From JBGSUE01 sp041753515 (lineage in GTDB: Bacteria > Patescibacteriota > Microgenomatia > UBA10105 > UBA927), in assembly GCA_041753515.1 (NCBI GenBank), contig JBGSUE010000021.1:1-37432 (forward strand): a stretch of 37,432 bases of DNA. Reading direction: 5' to 3'. A program made the translations under genes and the position numbers. The notes beneath the pieces are model-generated. The model was not told the origin of the DNA and searched no databases. It was given only the letters and a program-made list of their open reading frames with translations. This document shows positions 14,734 to 22,279 of this stretch, one piece after another. Each line of letters starts with the position of its first letter. Position 1 is the first letter of the stretch.

Positions 14734-15785
14734 TACGGTAATTTTATCACGGTATATGCGATACCGTTAGTTTTTAACAAATCCACGACGTCGTTTTCTG
14801 CAGTCGTCAAAATAGTTTGATATGATGAAATAAGTCCTAATACCAACGATCGATGCTCATCATCAAGCTCGGAAAAAATATCATCCAGAAGGAGAATCGG
14901 ACGGTCTTCTGTTTCCGTTTGAATATATGACAGTTCGCCGAGTTTGAGCCATAAAACGCCAAGACGCTGCTCTCCCCGGGATCCGTATTTTGATAAATTT
15001 TTCCGTGATTTATCATTCGTTATTCGTAATTCGAACTGGAAATCATCACGATGGGGGCCTACCAGAGTTGCTTTTGCCGCCACTTCCTCATCCTTATACT
15101 GTTCAAGACGGGCCTGCGAAATAATACTCTTATCATACTCCATGCGATAATGTTCATCATTCGTCTTATTAACAAAATCAATAAAATATGATCTTGTATC
15201 CGTTATGCAATTCCCGGCTTTAATAAGCAGCTGATCCCAGAAAAGAAGCTGTGACCGTGACGCATGGCCTTCATTAATCGCATCCAGGAGCCGGTTCCTT
15301 TGCCGCAGCCCCCGTTCATAAGACATGAGATTACGTCTGTATTCGCGATCTGTCTGAACGAGTACAGAATCCAGATACTTGCGCCGGAGTGATGGACTAT
15401 CCGTGACAAGCTCCAGATCTTCCGGCCAAAAAAGAACTGTTTTGATCTTGCCGGCAAAATCTATGTGCCGCCTGGGCACACCATCAACAATAAGTTTTTT
15501 TAAAGGTGTTTTGATCCCATGAGTGACCCCTTCAGTCAAAACCATTTCAAGTATGGTATCCTCGGCTGAACATTGTATCCGTGCCATTTCACTACCCCAC
15601 CGGATCATCTCACGGTCGCGGTCTGCCCGGAAACTTTTCCCGATTGACAGGGTATGAATTGCCTCAATGATATTGGTTTTCCCCACCCCATTATTGCCTT
15701 CAATCAGGGTCACAGAGGGAGAAAATTCAAATCCCTGTTTTTGAAAACTGCGGAAATTGGATAGTTCCAGTTTGGAGAGGATCAT
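14733..15785 (-). CDS. recF: DNA replication and repair protein RecF
   Basis: An SMC-like ATPase of 350 residues that helps load RecA on gapped DNA with RecO and RecR. It starts MILSKLELSNFRSFQ, has Walker A GNNGVGKT (residues 30-37), a signature-type region KYGSRGEQRLGVLWLK, and Walker B PILLLDDIFSELD. The start at 15785 is one base after the upstream VapC stop; in-frame codons further upstream would overlap it. It is not next to dnaA/dnaN/gyrB, its common bacterial context. The segment RITNDKSRKNLS just before the signature is partly coded by a TTCGTAATTC-type repeat. Confidence 0.95.
   Translation of the reverse strand: MILSKLELSNFRSFQKQGFEFSPSVTLIEGNNGVGKTNIIEAIHTLSIGKSFRADRDREMIRWGSEMARIQCSAEDTILEMVLTEGVTHGIKTPLKKLIVDGVPRRHIDFAGKIKTVLFWPEDLELVTDSPSLRRKYLDSVLVQTDREYRRNLMSYERGLRQRNRLLDAINEGHASRSQLLFWDQLLIKAGNCITDTRSYFIDFVNKTNDEHYRMEYDKSIISQARLEQYKDEEVAAKATLVGPHRDDFQFELRITNDKSRKNLSKYGSRGEQRLGVLWLKLGELSYIQTETEDRPILLLDDIFSELDDEHRSLVLGLISSYQTILTTAENDVVDLLKTNGIAYTVIKLP
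15014..15034. repeat. Intragenic TTCGTAATTC repeat in recF
   Basis: ATTCGTTATTCGTAATTCGA is read in frame as ELRITN, matching the ITNYELR peptide in the TrpRS gene (36656). Confidence 0.55.
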
Positions 15786-15786
15786 G

Positions 15787-16212
15787 TTAACTTCTTTGAT
15801 CATCCATACCAAAACGGATGTATCCCATCTGGCAGAAAATCTTATCAAATCCGAATATATATTTCGTGTTATACAAATCTGCGATTGCCATGACTATACA
15901 ATCAGTAAAACTCACCGATTCCGGCAGTTTTTTGAAAATTTCAAATGCTGCATCGCGAATATCAGGGGATGTGTCAATAATCGTGTACGATTCAGTACGA
16001 ATGATATTATCCCCTACCTTTATCGCTAAAGCATGGTTCATTTTCTTTCCCAGTACATTAATTGTTTCAGTTATTACATCTCCCGGAACAATGAATGGAA
16101 GATTCTGCTCCTGTATGGAAATACTTCCTGCAGTTGCAATCGCATGATTAGTGTCGTTCGTATTGGCAAGAGACACGACACCGCTAGTATCAGCAACAAT
16201 CGGAGGTTTCAT
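15787..16212 (-). CDS. PIN domain protein, VapC-type toxin
   Basis: A protein of 141 residues with the PIN ribonuclease layout: an early acidic residue in VADTSGVV (D8), a middle acidic ITETINVL, and the third and fourth sites in VSFTDCIVMAIAD and FGFDKIF. VapC toxins cut specific RNAs, commonly initiator tRNA or rRNA. The start overlaps the antitoxin stop (ATGA at 16212-16209) as expected for a toxin-antitoxin pair. Its stop is one base from the recF start, which ties recF translation to it. Confidence 0.85.
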   Translation of the reverse strand: MKPPIVADTSGVVSLANTNDTNHAIATAGSISIQEQNLPFIVPGDVITETINVLGKKMNHALAIKVGDNIIRTESYTIIDTSPDIRDAAFEIFKKLPESVSFTDCIVMAIADLYNTKYIFGFDKIFCQMGYIRFGMDDQRS

Positions 16213-16436
16213 TTAATATATAAATATGTATCAATATTGGTTGAAAGATCAGTCGGCCCCTTCTGGGCTATTTTGGCAATATCCAATAATGCATTCCCTG
16301 CATTCTGTTGATACTGTTTCATTCCTCTTTCCAAAACATCTCGCAATACCTGGGCTGCTTTCTTCTTACCACGTTTAGCTTCCAGTTGAATATGGTTGTA
16401 TTGATCTTCAGTAAGGTAGACTTGAGTTCTGATCAT
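16209..16436 (-). CDS. Ribbon-helix-helix antitoxin (VapB-type)
   Basis: A protein of 75 residues: the N-terminal strand MIRTQVYLTEDQYNHIQLEAKRG and the helix AAQVLRDVLERGMKQY are a MetJ/Arc-like ribbon-helix-helix DNA-binding fold, followed by a C-terminal tail that would wrap the toxin. The start at 16436 is set by the family N-terminus and by the operator and promoter just upstream; an in-frame codon further up (16466) would lie within the promoter. It is expected to neutralise the adjacent PIN protein and repress its own promoter. Confidence 0.85.
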   Translation of the reverse strand: MIRTQVYLTEDQYNHIQLEAKRGKKKAAQVLRDVLERGMKQYQQNAGNALLDIAKIAQKGPTDLSTNIDTYLYIK

Positions 16437-16473
16437 ATGTTTAACATATAACATATGTAGGAACAATTGTCAA
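16434..16473 (-). promoter_or_regulatory. Promoter and operator of the VapBC-recF-nnrD row
   Basis: On the minus strand a perfect TTGACA (16473-16468) is followed after 17 bases by TATATG (16450-16445). The -10 ends 8 bases before the ATG at 16436, so the mRNA is probably leaderless. The inverted repeat CATATGTT / AACATATG (16434-16441 and 16450-16457, 8-base spacer) covers the -10 and the start codon, with a third half-site-like ACATAT between. This fits an autorepressor operator. Confidence 0.65.
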
Positions 16474-16572
16474 GTGGAAAAACATGACCCGGAAGGAAAC
16501 ACAAAGGGAATAATACAGAAACACACCACGCAACATCTTTCCCCCCGCTGACACGGTGGTTCCTGTATCTAT

Positions 16573-16887
16573 CTACATACATATTCGGGATTGTATAATT
16601 GTCCACAAAATCCATGCACCTACTGTATCAAATAGAAGAACGACGCCCATTTGAAATATTTCACGGTCAAAATCGTGTAATATAATCACACTATTAAGAA
16701 ATATCAAAACCGCGAAAATACAAAATATTGCGCAAAATATTCCTAAAATTACAAATGGTGTCAATAATATACATGGAATAGGTGCTCGACTACTCAACGG
16801 GACATATTCTAGACCGATGAGAATCAGTTGAACAATCCCGTAGTACAGCATTGTGCTGTAGATACGATTTTTGTCTTTTTTATCCAT
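16573..16887 (-). CDS. Membrane protein of unknown function
   Basis: A protein of 104 residues with about three hydrophobic segments (roughly 14-33, 38-68 and 78-98) and a charged N-terminus. I do not recognise the family. GGAGGT lies 11 bases before the start, one of the clearest ribosome-binding sequences in the window, and supports the ATG at 16887. The gene stands alone between the toxin-antitoxin promoter and the pyrH 3' end. The matching inverted pair CGTGGTGTGTT / AACACACCACG lies on its two sides, at 16932 and 16520. Confidence 0.6.
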   Translation of the reverse strand: MDKKDKNRIYSTMLYYGIVQLILIGLEYVPLSSRAPIPCILLTPFVILGIFCAIFCIFAVLIFLNSVIILHDFDREIFQMGVVLLFDTVGAWILWTIIQSRICM

Positions 16888-17007
16888 TTTCTTAACTTAC
16901 CTCCAGTATTTATGAAAAATTTGCTTCGTTACGTGGTGTGTTGTTAACGATCATCTGCAAAATGCAGGCCTATAGTTTAACATTTCTCGCACCATTTGGC
17001 AATTGTT

Positions 17008-17036
17008 AGGATTTGAGACTTGGGATTTGGGATTTT
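17008..17036. repeat. Intergenic GGGATTT repeat after pyrH
   Basis: GGATTTGAGACTTGGGATTTGGGATTTT follows the pyrH stop directly. It matches the repeats found in frame inside lig (8777) and murD (12261). The remaining sequence to 16888 shows no gene or clear terminator. Confidence 0.7.
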
Positions 17037-17041
17037 CGGGG

Positions 17042-17743
17042 TTATTCTATCGTGGTTCCTTTGAAGGGTTTGTCGTCGAGAGCTTTTTCGAGGTTTTCGA
17101 GATTACGTCCGTTGAGGATGCGTACTTTCACGTCAAGATCCATCGCAAGCCGGGAGGCAATCGGGTCAAACGGCAGATTCATACCCGGGATCCATTTATC
17201 ACCCGCAATATCACAATACTCGGACCATGTCATGTGTATCATAGGTTTTGCATCAGGAAACTTTTTCGGATCTTTGTCATAGACCTGGTCTATATTGGTC
17301 ATATTGATAGCTGATTTTATTCCATAGTCCTGACAGATTGTGATGGCGCAGTAATCAGTACTCCATCCCGGTTTCCATCCGGCAGCCACAACCACCGACT
17401 CATCGACTTTCCGGATAATTTCGTAGTGCTTGATCACGTGGGAATGTGCAATATCGCGGAAAATCACACGAACCATATGTGCATTAAGGCGTGTGGCATG
17501 GATTCCAAGCCAGTCAAGATCATTATTTTCTATTTTCGATCCGATAACATCCTGAGCTGCCTTCTGGTATAGCCGTGTTGTTGATCCACCGCCAACGACC
17601 AAAAAAAATCTCCGTTTTTTTTCGGAGATTTGTCTGCGTATAAAAGCATTAAATGCTTTTAAAAATTGGGTATCAATACCCCCGTCCGGAACCACAAGAG
17701 ATCCTCCAAGAGATAGTACAAATGTGTCTTTCCCGTACGTCAT
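17042..17743 (-). CDS. pyrH: UMP kinase (archaeal-type amino acid kinase fold)
   Basis: A protein of 233 residues that phosphorylates UMP to UDP. Hallmarks are FVLSLGGSLVVPDGGID at the N-terminus, FFLVVGGGSTTRLYQ, LGIHATRLNAH, and NMTNIDQVYDKDPKKFPDA, the nucleotide-binding segment of the aspartokinase-like family. The sequence is closer in style to archaeal UMP kinases than to the standard bacterial PyrH. The start at 17743 places the first strand as usual; the ATG at 17776 (with AAGAAG before it) is a possible alternative. It is the last gene of the pyrimidine operon and also has a possible promoter of its own. Confidence 0.85.
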   Translation of the reverse strand: MTYGKDTFVLSLGGSLVVPDGGIDTQFLKAFNAFIRRQISEKKRRFFLVVGGGSTTRLYQKAAQDVIGSKIENNDLDWLGIHATRLNAHMVRVIFRDIAHSHVIKHYEIIRKVDESVVVAAGWKPGWSTDYCAITICQDYGIKSAINMTNIDQVYDKDPKKFPDAKPMIHMTWSEYCDIAGDKWIPGMNLPFDPIASRLAMDLDVKVRILNGRNLENLEKALDDKPFKGTTIE

Positions 17744-17783
17744 AGCATCATAAAACAGCGCATTTAAGTAGCGCATTCTTCTT

Positions 17784-17811
17784 ATACTACCAAAATATCC
17801 TGATTTGTCAA
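17784..17811 (-). promoter_or_regulatory. Possible internal promoter before pyrH
   Basis: A perfect TTGACA (17811-17806) is followed after 16 bases by TAGTAT (17789-17784), or after 19 by TATAAG. It lies just past the prs stop. With the first -10 the start point is at about 17777, which leaves 33 bases to the chosen ATG or no leader for the ATG at 17776. Confidence 0.35.
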
Positions 17812-17822
17812 ATATCGGGATA

Positions 17823-18722
17823 TTATAATTCGGAGCTTTCTGCCAATTCCTGTTCGATAATCGGCGCAACAGTCAGGACCGTCAACTGCGTATCGTGTGT
17901 GCGCTGGGAAATGGTGTCGGTCACAACTATTTCGTCAAATCCCGCCTCCAATATGGCCTTTGTCGCCCCCTCGACACGCAAATGGTGCGTTGCAGCAACC
18001 CTCATGCTTTTCACTCTTTGACTATGCAAATACTTGGCAGATTCAATAAGTGTGGATCCCGTCACGATCATGTCATCAACAATGATGACATCCGCTTTCT
18101 CGACGGGACGTGATATGCCCATAATAGTAACTTCACCGGTCGACAGATCACGTTTTTTATCCATATAGACAACCGGCACCCCAAGCTCCCCAGCAAATGA
18201 CGTAGAAGATTTAATCGATCCGGCATCAGGTGCAACCACCACCGTATAGGGTGTCATTTTTTTCCGGAAATACTCAACAAACATCGGACGGGCTGTCAGA
18301 TTCTCAACCGGTATGTCAAAAAAACCTAATATGGCAGGGTTATGGAGATCAAATGTAAGTATCTGCGATACATGCGCTGACTGCAAAATCCGTGCCAGCA
18401 CTTTCACTGAAAGAGCCTCGCCTTTGCGGAATACTTTATCCTGCTTGCTGTACGCCATCCAGGGAATAACTGCGGTAATATCAGCGACCCCCATCCGTCG
18501 TATCGCATCGCATATCATGCAGAATTCAAATATATTCGAGTCTACTGGATTGGAGAGAGATTGGACCACAACTGCACGGCTATTAACGCGTGTTTCAGCC
18601 ACTTTTACCCTCAGCTCATCGTTGGAAAATTTGGATGAATCCACAGGGGAATAGACGGCACCCATAAGCTCTGCCACATCTTTTGCCAGCTTGGTATTCG
18701 ACGATCCGGAAAAAATTACCAT
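17823..18722 (-). CDS. prs: Ribose-phosphate pyrophosphokinase
   Basis: A protein of 299 residues that makes PRPP from ribose-5-phosphate and ATP. It starts VIFSGSSNTKLAKDVAELMG, then FSNDELRVKVAETRV, PWMAYSKQDKVFRKGEALSVK (the flexible loop and ATP site), FDLHNPAILGFF, and the PRPP loop VIIVDDMIVTGSTL. The start is one base after the pyrE stop. Placing prs beside pyrE joins PRPP supply to orotate conversion; PRPP is also a substrate for other pathways, so the enzyme is not pyrimidine-specific. Confidence 0.94.
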   Translation of the reverse strand: MVIFSGSSNTKLAKDVAELMGAVYSPVDSSKFSNDELRVKVAETRVNSRAVVVQSLSNPVDSNIFEFCMICDAIRRMGVADITAVIPWMAYSKQDKVFRKGEALSVKVLARILQSAHVSQILTFDLHNPAILGFFDIPVENLTARPMFVEYFRKKMTPYTVVVAPDAGSIKSSTSFAGELGVPVVYMDKKRDLSTGEVTIMGISRPVEKADVIIVDDMIVTGSTLIESAKYLHSQRVKSMRVAATHHLRVEGATKAILEAGFDEIVVTDTISQRTHDTQLTVLTVAPIIEQELAESSEL

Positions 18723-18723
18723 A

Positions 18724-19368
18724 TTATGTGTGTTCCAAAAATTTCTTTCCGTGTCCTATATTTGTATTGATTGGAACCTCTTTTTTGCATAGTGGACATG
18801 CATCCGCGTCATACGCGTCTGCCTTTAAAATCCCAAGAGATGAAAACGGTGCACCGACTGTGTGCTCATTTACGTGATCCGGATCCCGATTCACCATAAC
18901 ACATACTGCAACAGCCGCTCCACCAAGTTCTTTTACCGCATTCACTGTTTTTGCAACAGAAATACCGGTTGTCGTCAAATCTTCTAGTACAAGCACTTTT
19001 TTTCCGGCGACGATTTTATCGTACCCGCGCCTGAATATCTGCTCGCTTTCCGCAGCTCCCGCTGTCGTTCCTTTATCCTTTTCCGTATATGCCATCAAGA
19101 TTTCTTTTCCTTTCAGATTCGATAAATGGTATGCTGTCCACTGAGCCAATATAGTGCCACCAACAGCAGGTGCAGCAACCACATCAATATCAATATCTTT
19201 AAATTTTTCAGCAAAAAGTCTGCAAATATCTGATGTTTCTTTTGTATGGGGGTAGAGAGCATCTTTATTGATATACACACTGCCGTGCTTACCGGATGTA
19301 TAGACAAAATGATCATCCGTCAACACCGCACCGATTGATTTGAGGATTTCTACAACATCTGTTTGCAT
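18724..19368 (-). CDS. pyrE: Orotate phosphoribosyltransferase
   Basis: A protein of 214 residues that joins orotate and PRPP to give OMP. Typical motifs are HFVYTSGKHGSVYINKD, AAPAVGGTILAQW and the PRPP-binding VLVLEDLTTTGIS. The C-terminus carries CPLCKKEVPINTNIGHGKK, an extension found in some bacterial and candidate-phylum members. It lies five bases after the pyrF stop. The combination with the downstream prs gene suggests coordinated PRPP use. Confidence 0.93.
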   Translation of the reverse strand: MQTDVVEILKSIGAVLTDDHFVYTSGKHGSVYINKDALYPHTKETSDICRLFAEKFKDIDIDVVAAPAVGGTILAQWTAYHLSNLKGKEILMAYTEKDKGTTAGAAESEQIFRRGYDKIVAGKKVLVLEDLTTTGISVAKTVNAVKELGGAAVAVCVMVNRDPDHVNEHTVGAPFSSLGILKADAYDADACPLCKKEVPINTNIGHGKKFLEHT

Positions 19369-19373
19369 ACGTA

Positions 19374-20243
19374 TTATCGAAACACATTTATAGCATCCCG
19401 AAGGGTTAGTGTTTTCTCCCGTGCCGTCTCGACAAAATCCTTACCGCCCGAGGCAAAGATGATACCGCGTGATGAATTGATGATCAGACCGTCTTTCTTC
19501 TCCGTCAATCCAGCCGAAAGGGTGGCTTCAAGATCCCCGCCCTGAACCCCGATGCCAGGCACAAGAATCGTCATATTCCCCACAATGCCGCGGACCACTT
19601 TCAATTCATCCGGGTATGTGGCGCCGACGACCAGCATGCAATTTCCGTTGGTATTCCATTCATTGGCTACCTTTTCCGCTATCACCTGATACAGTTTTGT
19701 ACCTTCTGTCATTTTGTGCACACGGCTCGCATCAACACGTCCGGGGTCATACGCATGAACGTTCACATCCTGCAGTTCATCTGCACCCAAGTTTGACGTC
19801 CGGCACAATATAATGCACCCTTTATCGGATCTTTCAAAAAACGGCGCAAGTGCATCACGGCCCACATACGGGTTCAGTGTTACGGCAGCGGCATTGCAAT
19901 AGTCGTATGCAAACCGGATATATCCTTCATTCGTACTGCCAATATCCCCGCGTTTAAAATCCAAAATGACGGGAGTGTCCGGATATGTCTTTTTCAGATA
20001 ATCAAACGTCTTCTTCATATCCAGAATCCCATCAGTACCCCGAGCCTCATAAAATGCACTGTTGATTTTATACGCGCATATAAGATCATGCGTCGCATCA
20101 ATGACAGCTTTGTTGAATGCAAACTGGGGATGTGTGTGTTTGTGCATCGCTGGAGGAATCCGCATAAGGTCGCTATCAAGCCCCACACACAAAAGTGAGT
20201 TATTTTGTTTTACAGCCAATTCAAGTTTTTGAGAAAAATTCAT
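19374..20243 (-). CDS. pyrF: Orotidine 5'-phosphate decarboxylase, type 2
   Basis: A protein of 289 residues that decarboxylates OMP to UMP. The order of motifs fits the longer type 2 subfamily: SLLCVGLDSDLMRIP near the N-terminus, the catalytic VILDFKRGDIGSTN (D and K of the DxKxxD site), TLNPYVGRDAL, and VPGIGVQGGDLEATLSAGL near the C-terminus. The start overlaps the pyrD stop (ATGA, 20243-20240), so the two are coupled. This is the true OMP decarboxylase of the window, which makes the gene at 2053 a different suprafamily member. Confidence 0.93.
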   Translation of the reverse strand: MNFSQKLELAVKQNNSLLCVGLDSDLMRIPPAMHKHTHPQFAFNKAVIDATHDLICAYKINSAFYEARGTDGILDMKKTFDYLKKTYPDTPVILDFKRGDIGSTNEGYIRFAYDYCNAAAVTLNPYVGRDALAPFFERSDKGCIILCRTSNLGADELQDVNVHAYDPGRVDASRVHKMTEGTKLYQVIAEKVANEWNTNGNCMLVVGATYPDELKVVRGIVGNMTILVPGIGVQGGDLEATLSAGLTEKKDGLIINSSRGIIFASGGKDFVETAREKTLTLRDAINVFR

Positions 20244-21175
20244 AGATTCTCGTGTGCAACACCGACCAGTTCTTTCGGACTTTTCAGGTGATGCTCAGTT
20301 ACGTATTTCAATAACCCGTCGCGGAGTTCTCCAAATACCTTCATCCCCTTATAGTACGTGATTGATCCCACTCCCACAAGAGTGGCTCCTGCCATCATCA
20401 TTTCCACTACGTCTTCAACGCTGGATACTCCACCCATACCGATAATGGGGATTTTCACTGCTTCAAAAATTTCCCAAACGCAGCGCACCGCAATCGGCTT
20501 GATGATTTTTCCCGACACTCCTCCCATTTTTGCCCCGAGTTTCGGTTTTTTCGTTTCAATGTCAATACACATGCCAGGTCCTACAGTATTAATTGCAACA
20601 ATTCCATCCGCTCCTGCGCTTTCACAGGCTTTAGCCACTCCTGCAATATCCGGAATATTTGGCGTCAATTTTGCCAATACAGGTACACCTCCTGATATTT
20701 TTTTCACCGCTTCTACAGCTGCTGCCGAAGATTGGACACCCATACCTAAAGGTTTTCCGAATTCGCTATCCACATTCGGACAGCTCAGATTAAGTTCTAT
20801 GGCATGTGGGTGAACAGGTATAAGTTTTTTTGTCATTTCCGCAAAATCTGAAACTGTTGTCGAAAAAATACTGACGATAACCGGAACTGGAGAATTTTGA
20901 ATAAATGGAGATAGAAGCTTCGCTCCCTCATCAATTCCGGGTCCTTTCAAACCAACGGAATTCATGACACCCATTCCTTCATGGATGACTTTAATAAGAC
21001 GGGGCGGTGGGTTTCCCACTCTGGGCTTCATTGTCAGAGATTTCGTAGTAATTCCGCCTGCCCCCATACGGATTGCCACCTCATGCTCACCCGGGATAGT
21101 TTGTGCAATGCCTGAGGGGAGAATCAACGGATGTGGAAATGAAATACCGCAGAATATTGTTGTCAGGTCAGCCAT
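20240..21175 (-). CDS. pyrD: Dihydroorotate dehydrogenase, class 1
   Basis: A flavoprotein of 311 residues. It shows the class 1 pattern LILPSGIAQTIPGEHE, GAGGITTKSLTMKPRVGNPPPRL, NSVGLKGPG, and ELNLSCPNVDSEFGKPLG with the catalytic cysteine (SCPN), then INTVGPGM and GMGGVSSVEDVVEMMMAGATLVGVGS. The layout is closer to class 1B, which uses an FeS/FAD partner (PyrK) to pass electrons to NAD. No pyrK gene is seen in the window. It overlaps pyrC by 8 bases and pyrF by 4. Confidence 0.92.
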   Translation of the reverse strand: MADLTTIFCGISFPHPLILPSGIAQTIPGEHEVAIRMGAGGITTKSLTMKPRVGNPPPRLIKVIHEGMGVMNSVGLKGPGIDEGAKLLSPFIQNSPVPVIVSIFSTTVSDFAEMTKKLIPVHPHAIELNLSCPNVDSEFGKPLGMGVQSSAAAVEAVKKISGGVPVLAKLTPNIPDIAGVAKACESAGADGIVAINTVGPGMCIDIETKKPKLGAKMGGVSGKIIKPIAVRCVWEIFEAVKIPIIGMGGVSSVEDVVEMMMAGATLVGVGSITYYKGMKVFGELRDGLLKYVTEHHLKSPKELVGVAHENL

Positions 21176-22178
21176 AGACTTTTTTCTGTTTTATCACAAC
21201 CGTCTCCACTTTTCCATATGCCTCCCATCCCTCAAACGGACTCCACCCGCATTTTGTCGCGTATCCGTCGTTCCCGATCTTGTATGGCATATCCGGATCC
21301 AACTCTATATATGTATCTTTTTGATCAGGAATGTGAAAAATATTTTTGGGTTTTGTGTACAGTAAACGATCAATATCTTCCTCTCTGAGCTTATGTTGAT
21401 GTACCGCAAGAAACAGAAGTCCGAGCGTAGTCTCTAAACCCGGAACACCGAACGCTGTATTCATTTTCTCCTCTTTCGTATGTGGGGCATGATCGGATTC
21501 AACCAAATCTATCGTCCTGTCCTGTACTGCCTCCCACAGTCTATCCTGATCCTGCGGACGTATCTCCGGCTTTACCAGTGAAAAATTTTCCAAACGCTCA
21601 ATATCTTTATGCGTCAAAAACAGATGGTGCGGTGTCACACCAGCTGTTACAAACACCTTCCTCTGTTTTGCTTTCCGCACCATTTCCACTTCATCACTTG
21701 TCGAAATATGGCAGACGTGAAGATATCTGCTGTATTTTTGTGCCAATTCAAGACACAATGATAACCGCTCCCCTTCCGCGTGGACCAATATTGATTTTGG
21801 GCAATTCCATGCCGCAAAAATCCGGTCAAGTGTCTGATCGTCTTCAACCAGGAGGTTTCCTGTCGTATGGTTGCAATAAATTTTTAACCCGAATACATGC
21901 GGATTATTCCATATATGTGAAAAAGTATCCATATTCTCTCCGGTTGTACCGTAGTGGAATCCAATATCACACATAGAATTTTTAGTTCTGGTAATTTTAT
22001 TGTCCAGCGTTTGGGGCGTGATCGTGGGTACCGGATTATTGGGCATGTCGAGAATATACGTGAATCCTCCTTTTATCGCCGCTTTCACGCCGGTTGTAAA
22101 ATCCTCTTTATGCGTTGCCCCGGGATCGCGCAGATGCACATGCACATCAATAAAACCGGGAAATTTTTTCAAAGCCAT
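21168..22178 (-). CDS. pyrC: Dihydroorotase
   Basis: An amidohydrolase of 336 residues that closes carbamoyl aspartate to dihydroorotate. The metal site is visible: PGFIDVHVHLRDPGATHKED (HxH), GLKIY (the lysine carbamylated in related enzymes), LVHAEGE, HVCHIST, and ESDHAPHTKEEK. The start and the segments around it resemble the dihydroorotase domain of eukaryotic CAD more than the short E. coli PyrC. Its C-terminal segment KCGWSPFEGWEAYGKV is typical. It overlaps pyrD by 8 bases. The gap to pyrB (22179-22279) is filled by a repeat element. Confidence 0.93.
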   Translation of the reverse strand: MALKKFPGFIDVHVHLRDPGATHKEDFTTGVKAAIKGGFTYILDMPNNPVPTITPQTLDNKITRTKNSMCDIGFHYGTTGENMDTFSHIWNNPHVFGLKIYCNHTTGNLLVEDDQTLDRIFAAWNCPKSILVHAEGERLSLCLELAQKYSRYLHVCHISTSDEVEMVRKAKQRKVFVTAGVTPHHLFLTHKDIERLENFSLVKPEIRPQDQDRLWEAVQDRTIDLVESDHAPHTKEEKMNTAFGVPGLETTLGLLFLAVHQHKLREEDIDRLLYTKPKNIFHIPDQKDTYIELDPDMPYKIGNDGYATKCGWSPFEGWEAYGKVETVVIKQKKVYG

Positions 22179-22185
22179 AATACCA

Positions 22186-22273
22186 TGTCATTGCGAGACC
22201 CCGAGTATTCGGGGCGAAGCAATCCCGAACGGGATCGCCACGCCCTTCGACAAGCTCAGTGCTCGCGATGACA
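22186..22273. repeat. 88-bp TGTCATTGCGAG...CTCGCGATGACA inverted-repeat element
   Basis: Ends TGTCATTGCGAG and CTCGCGATGACA are inverted with 11 of 12 matches. Inside are two further hairpins (CCCCGAGTATTCGGGG and ATCCCGAACGGGAT) and the string CTTCGACAAGCTCAGTG. It fills the gap between pyrC and pyrB in the pyrimidine operon. Similar GTCATTGCGAG units are common in many candidate-phylum and other genomes. Confidence 0.8.
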
Positions 22274-22279
22274 ATACTT

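Noticed and set aside
8777..17036. GGGATTT copies as part of a CRISPR array
   Set aside because: Units are 7 bp, directly joined and without spacers, and lie inside genes; no cas gene is present.
20358..20813. Plus-strand open frame of 151 codons opposite pyrD
   Set aside because: It is antisense to conserved pyrD motifs and has no recognisable features.
21482..21976. Plus-strand open frame of 164 codons opposite pyrC
   Set aside because: It is antisense to the metal-site region of dihydroorotase; a shadow frame.
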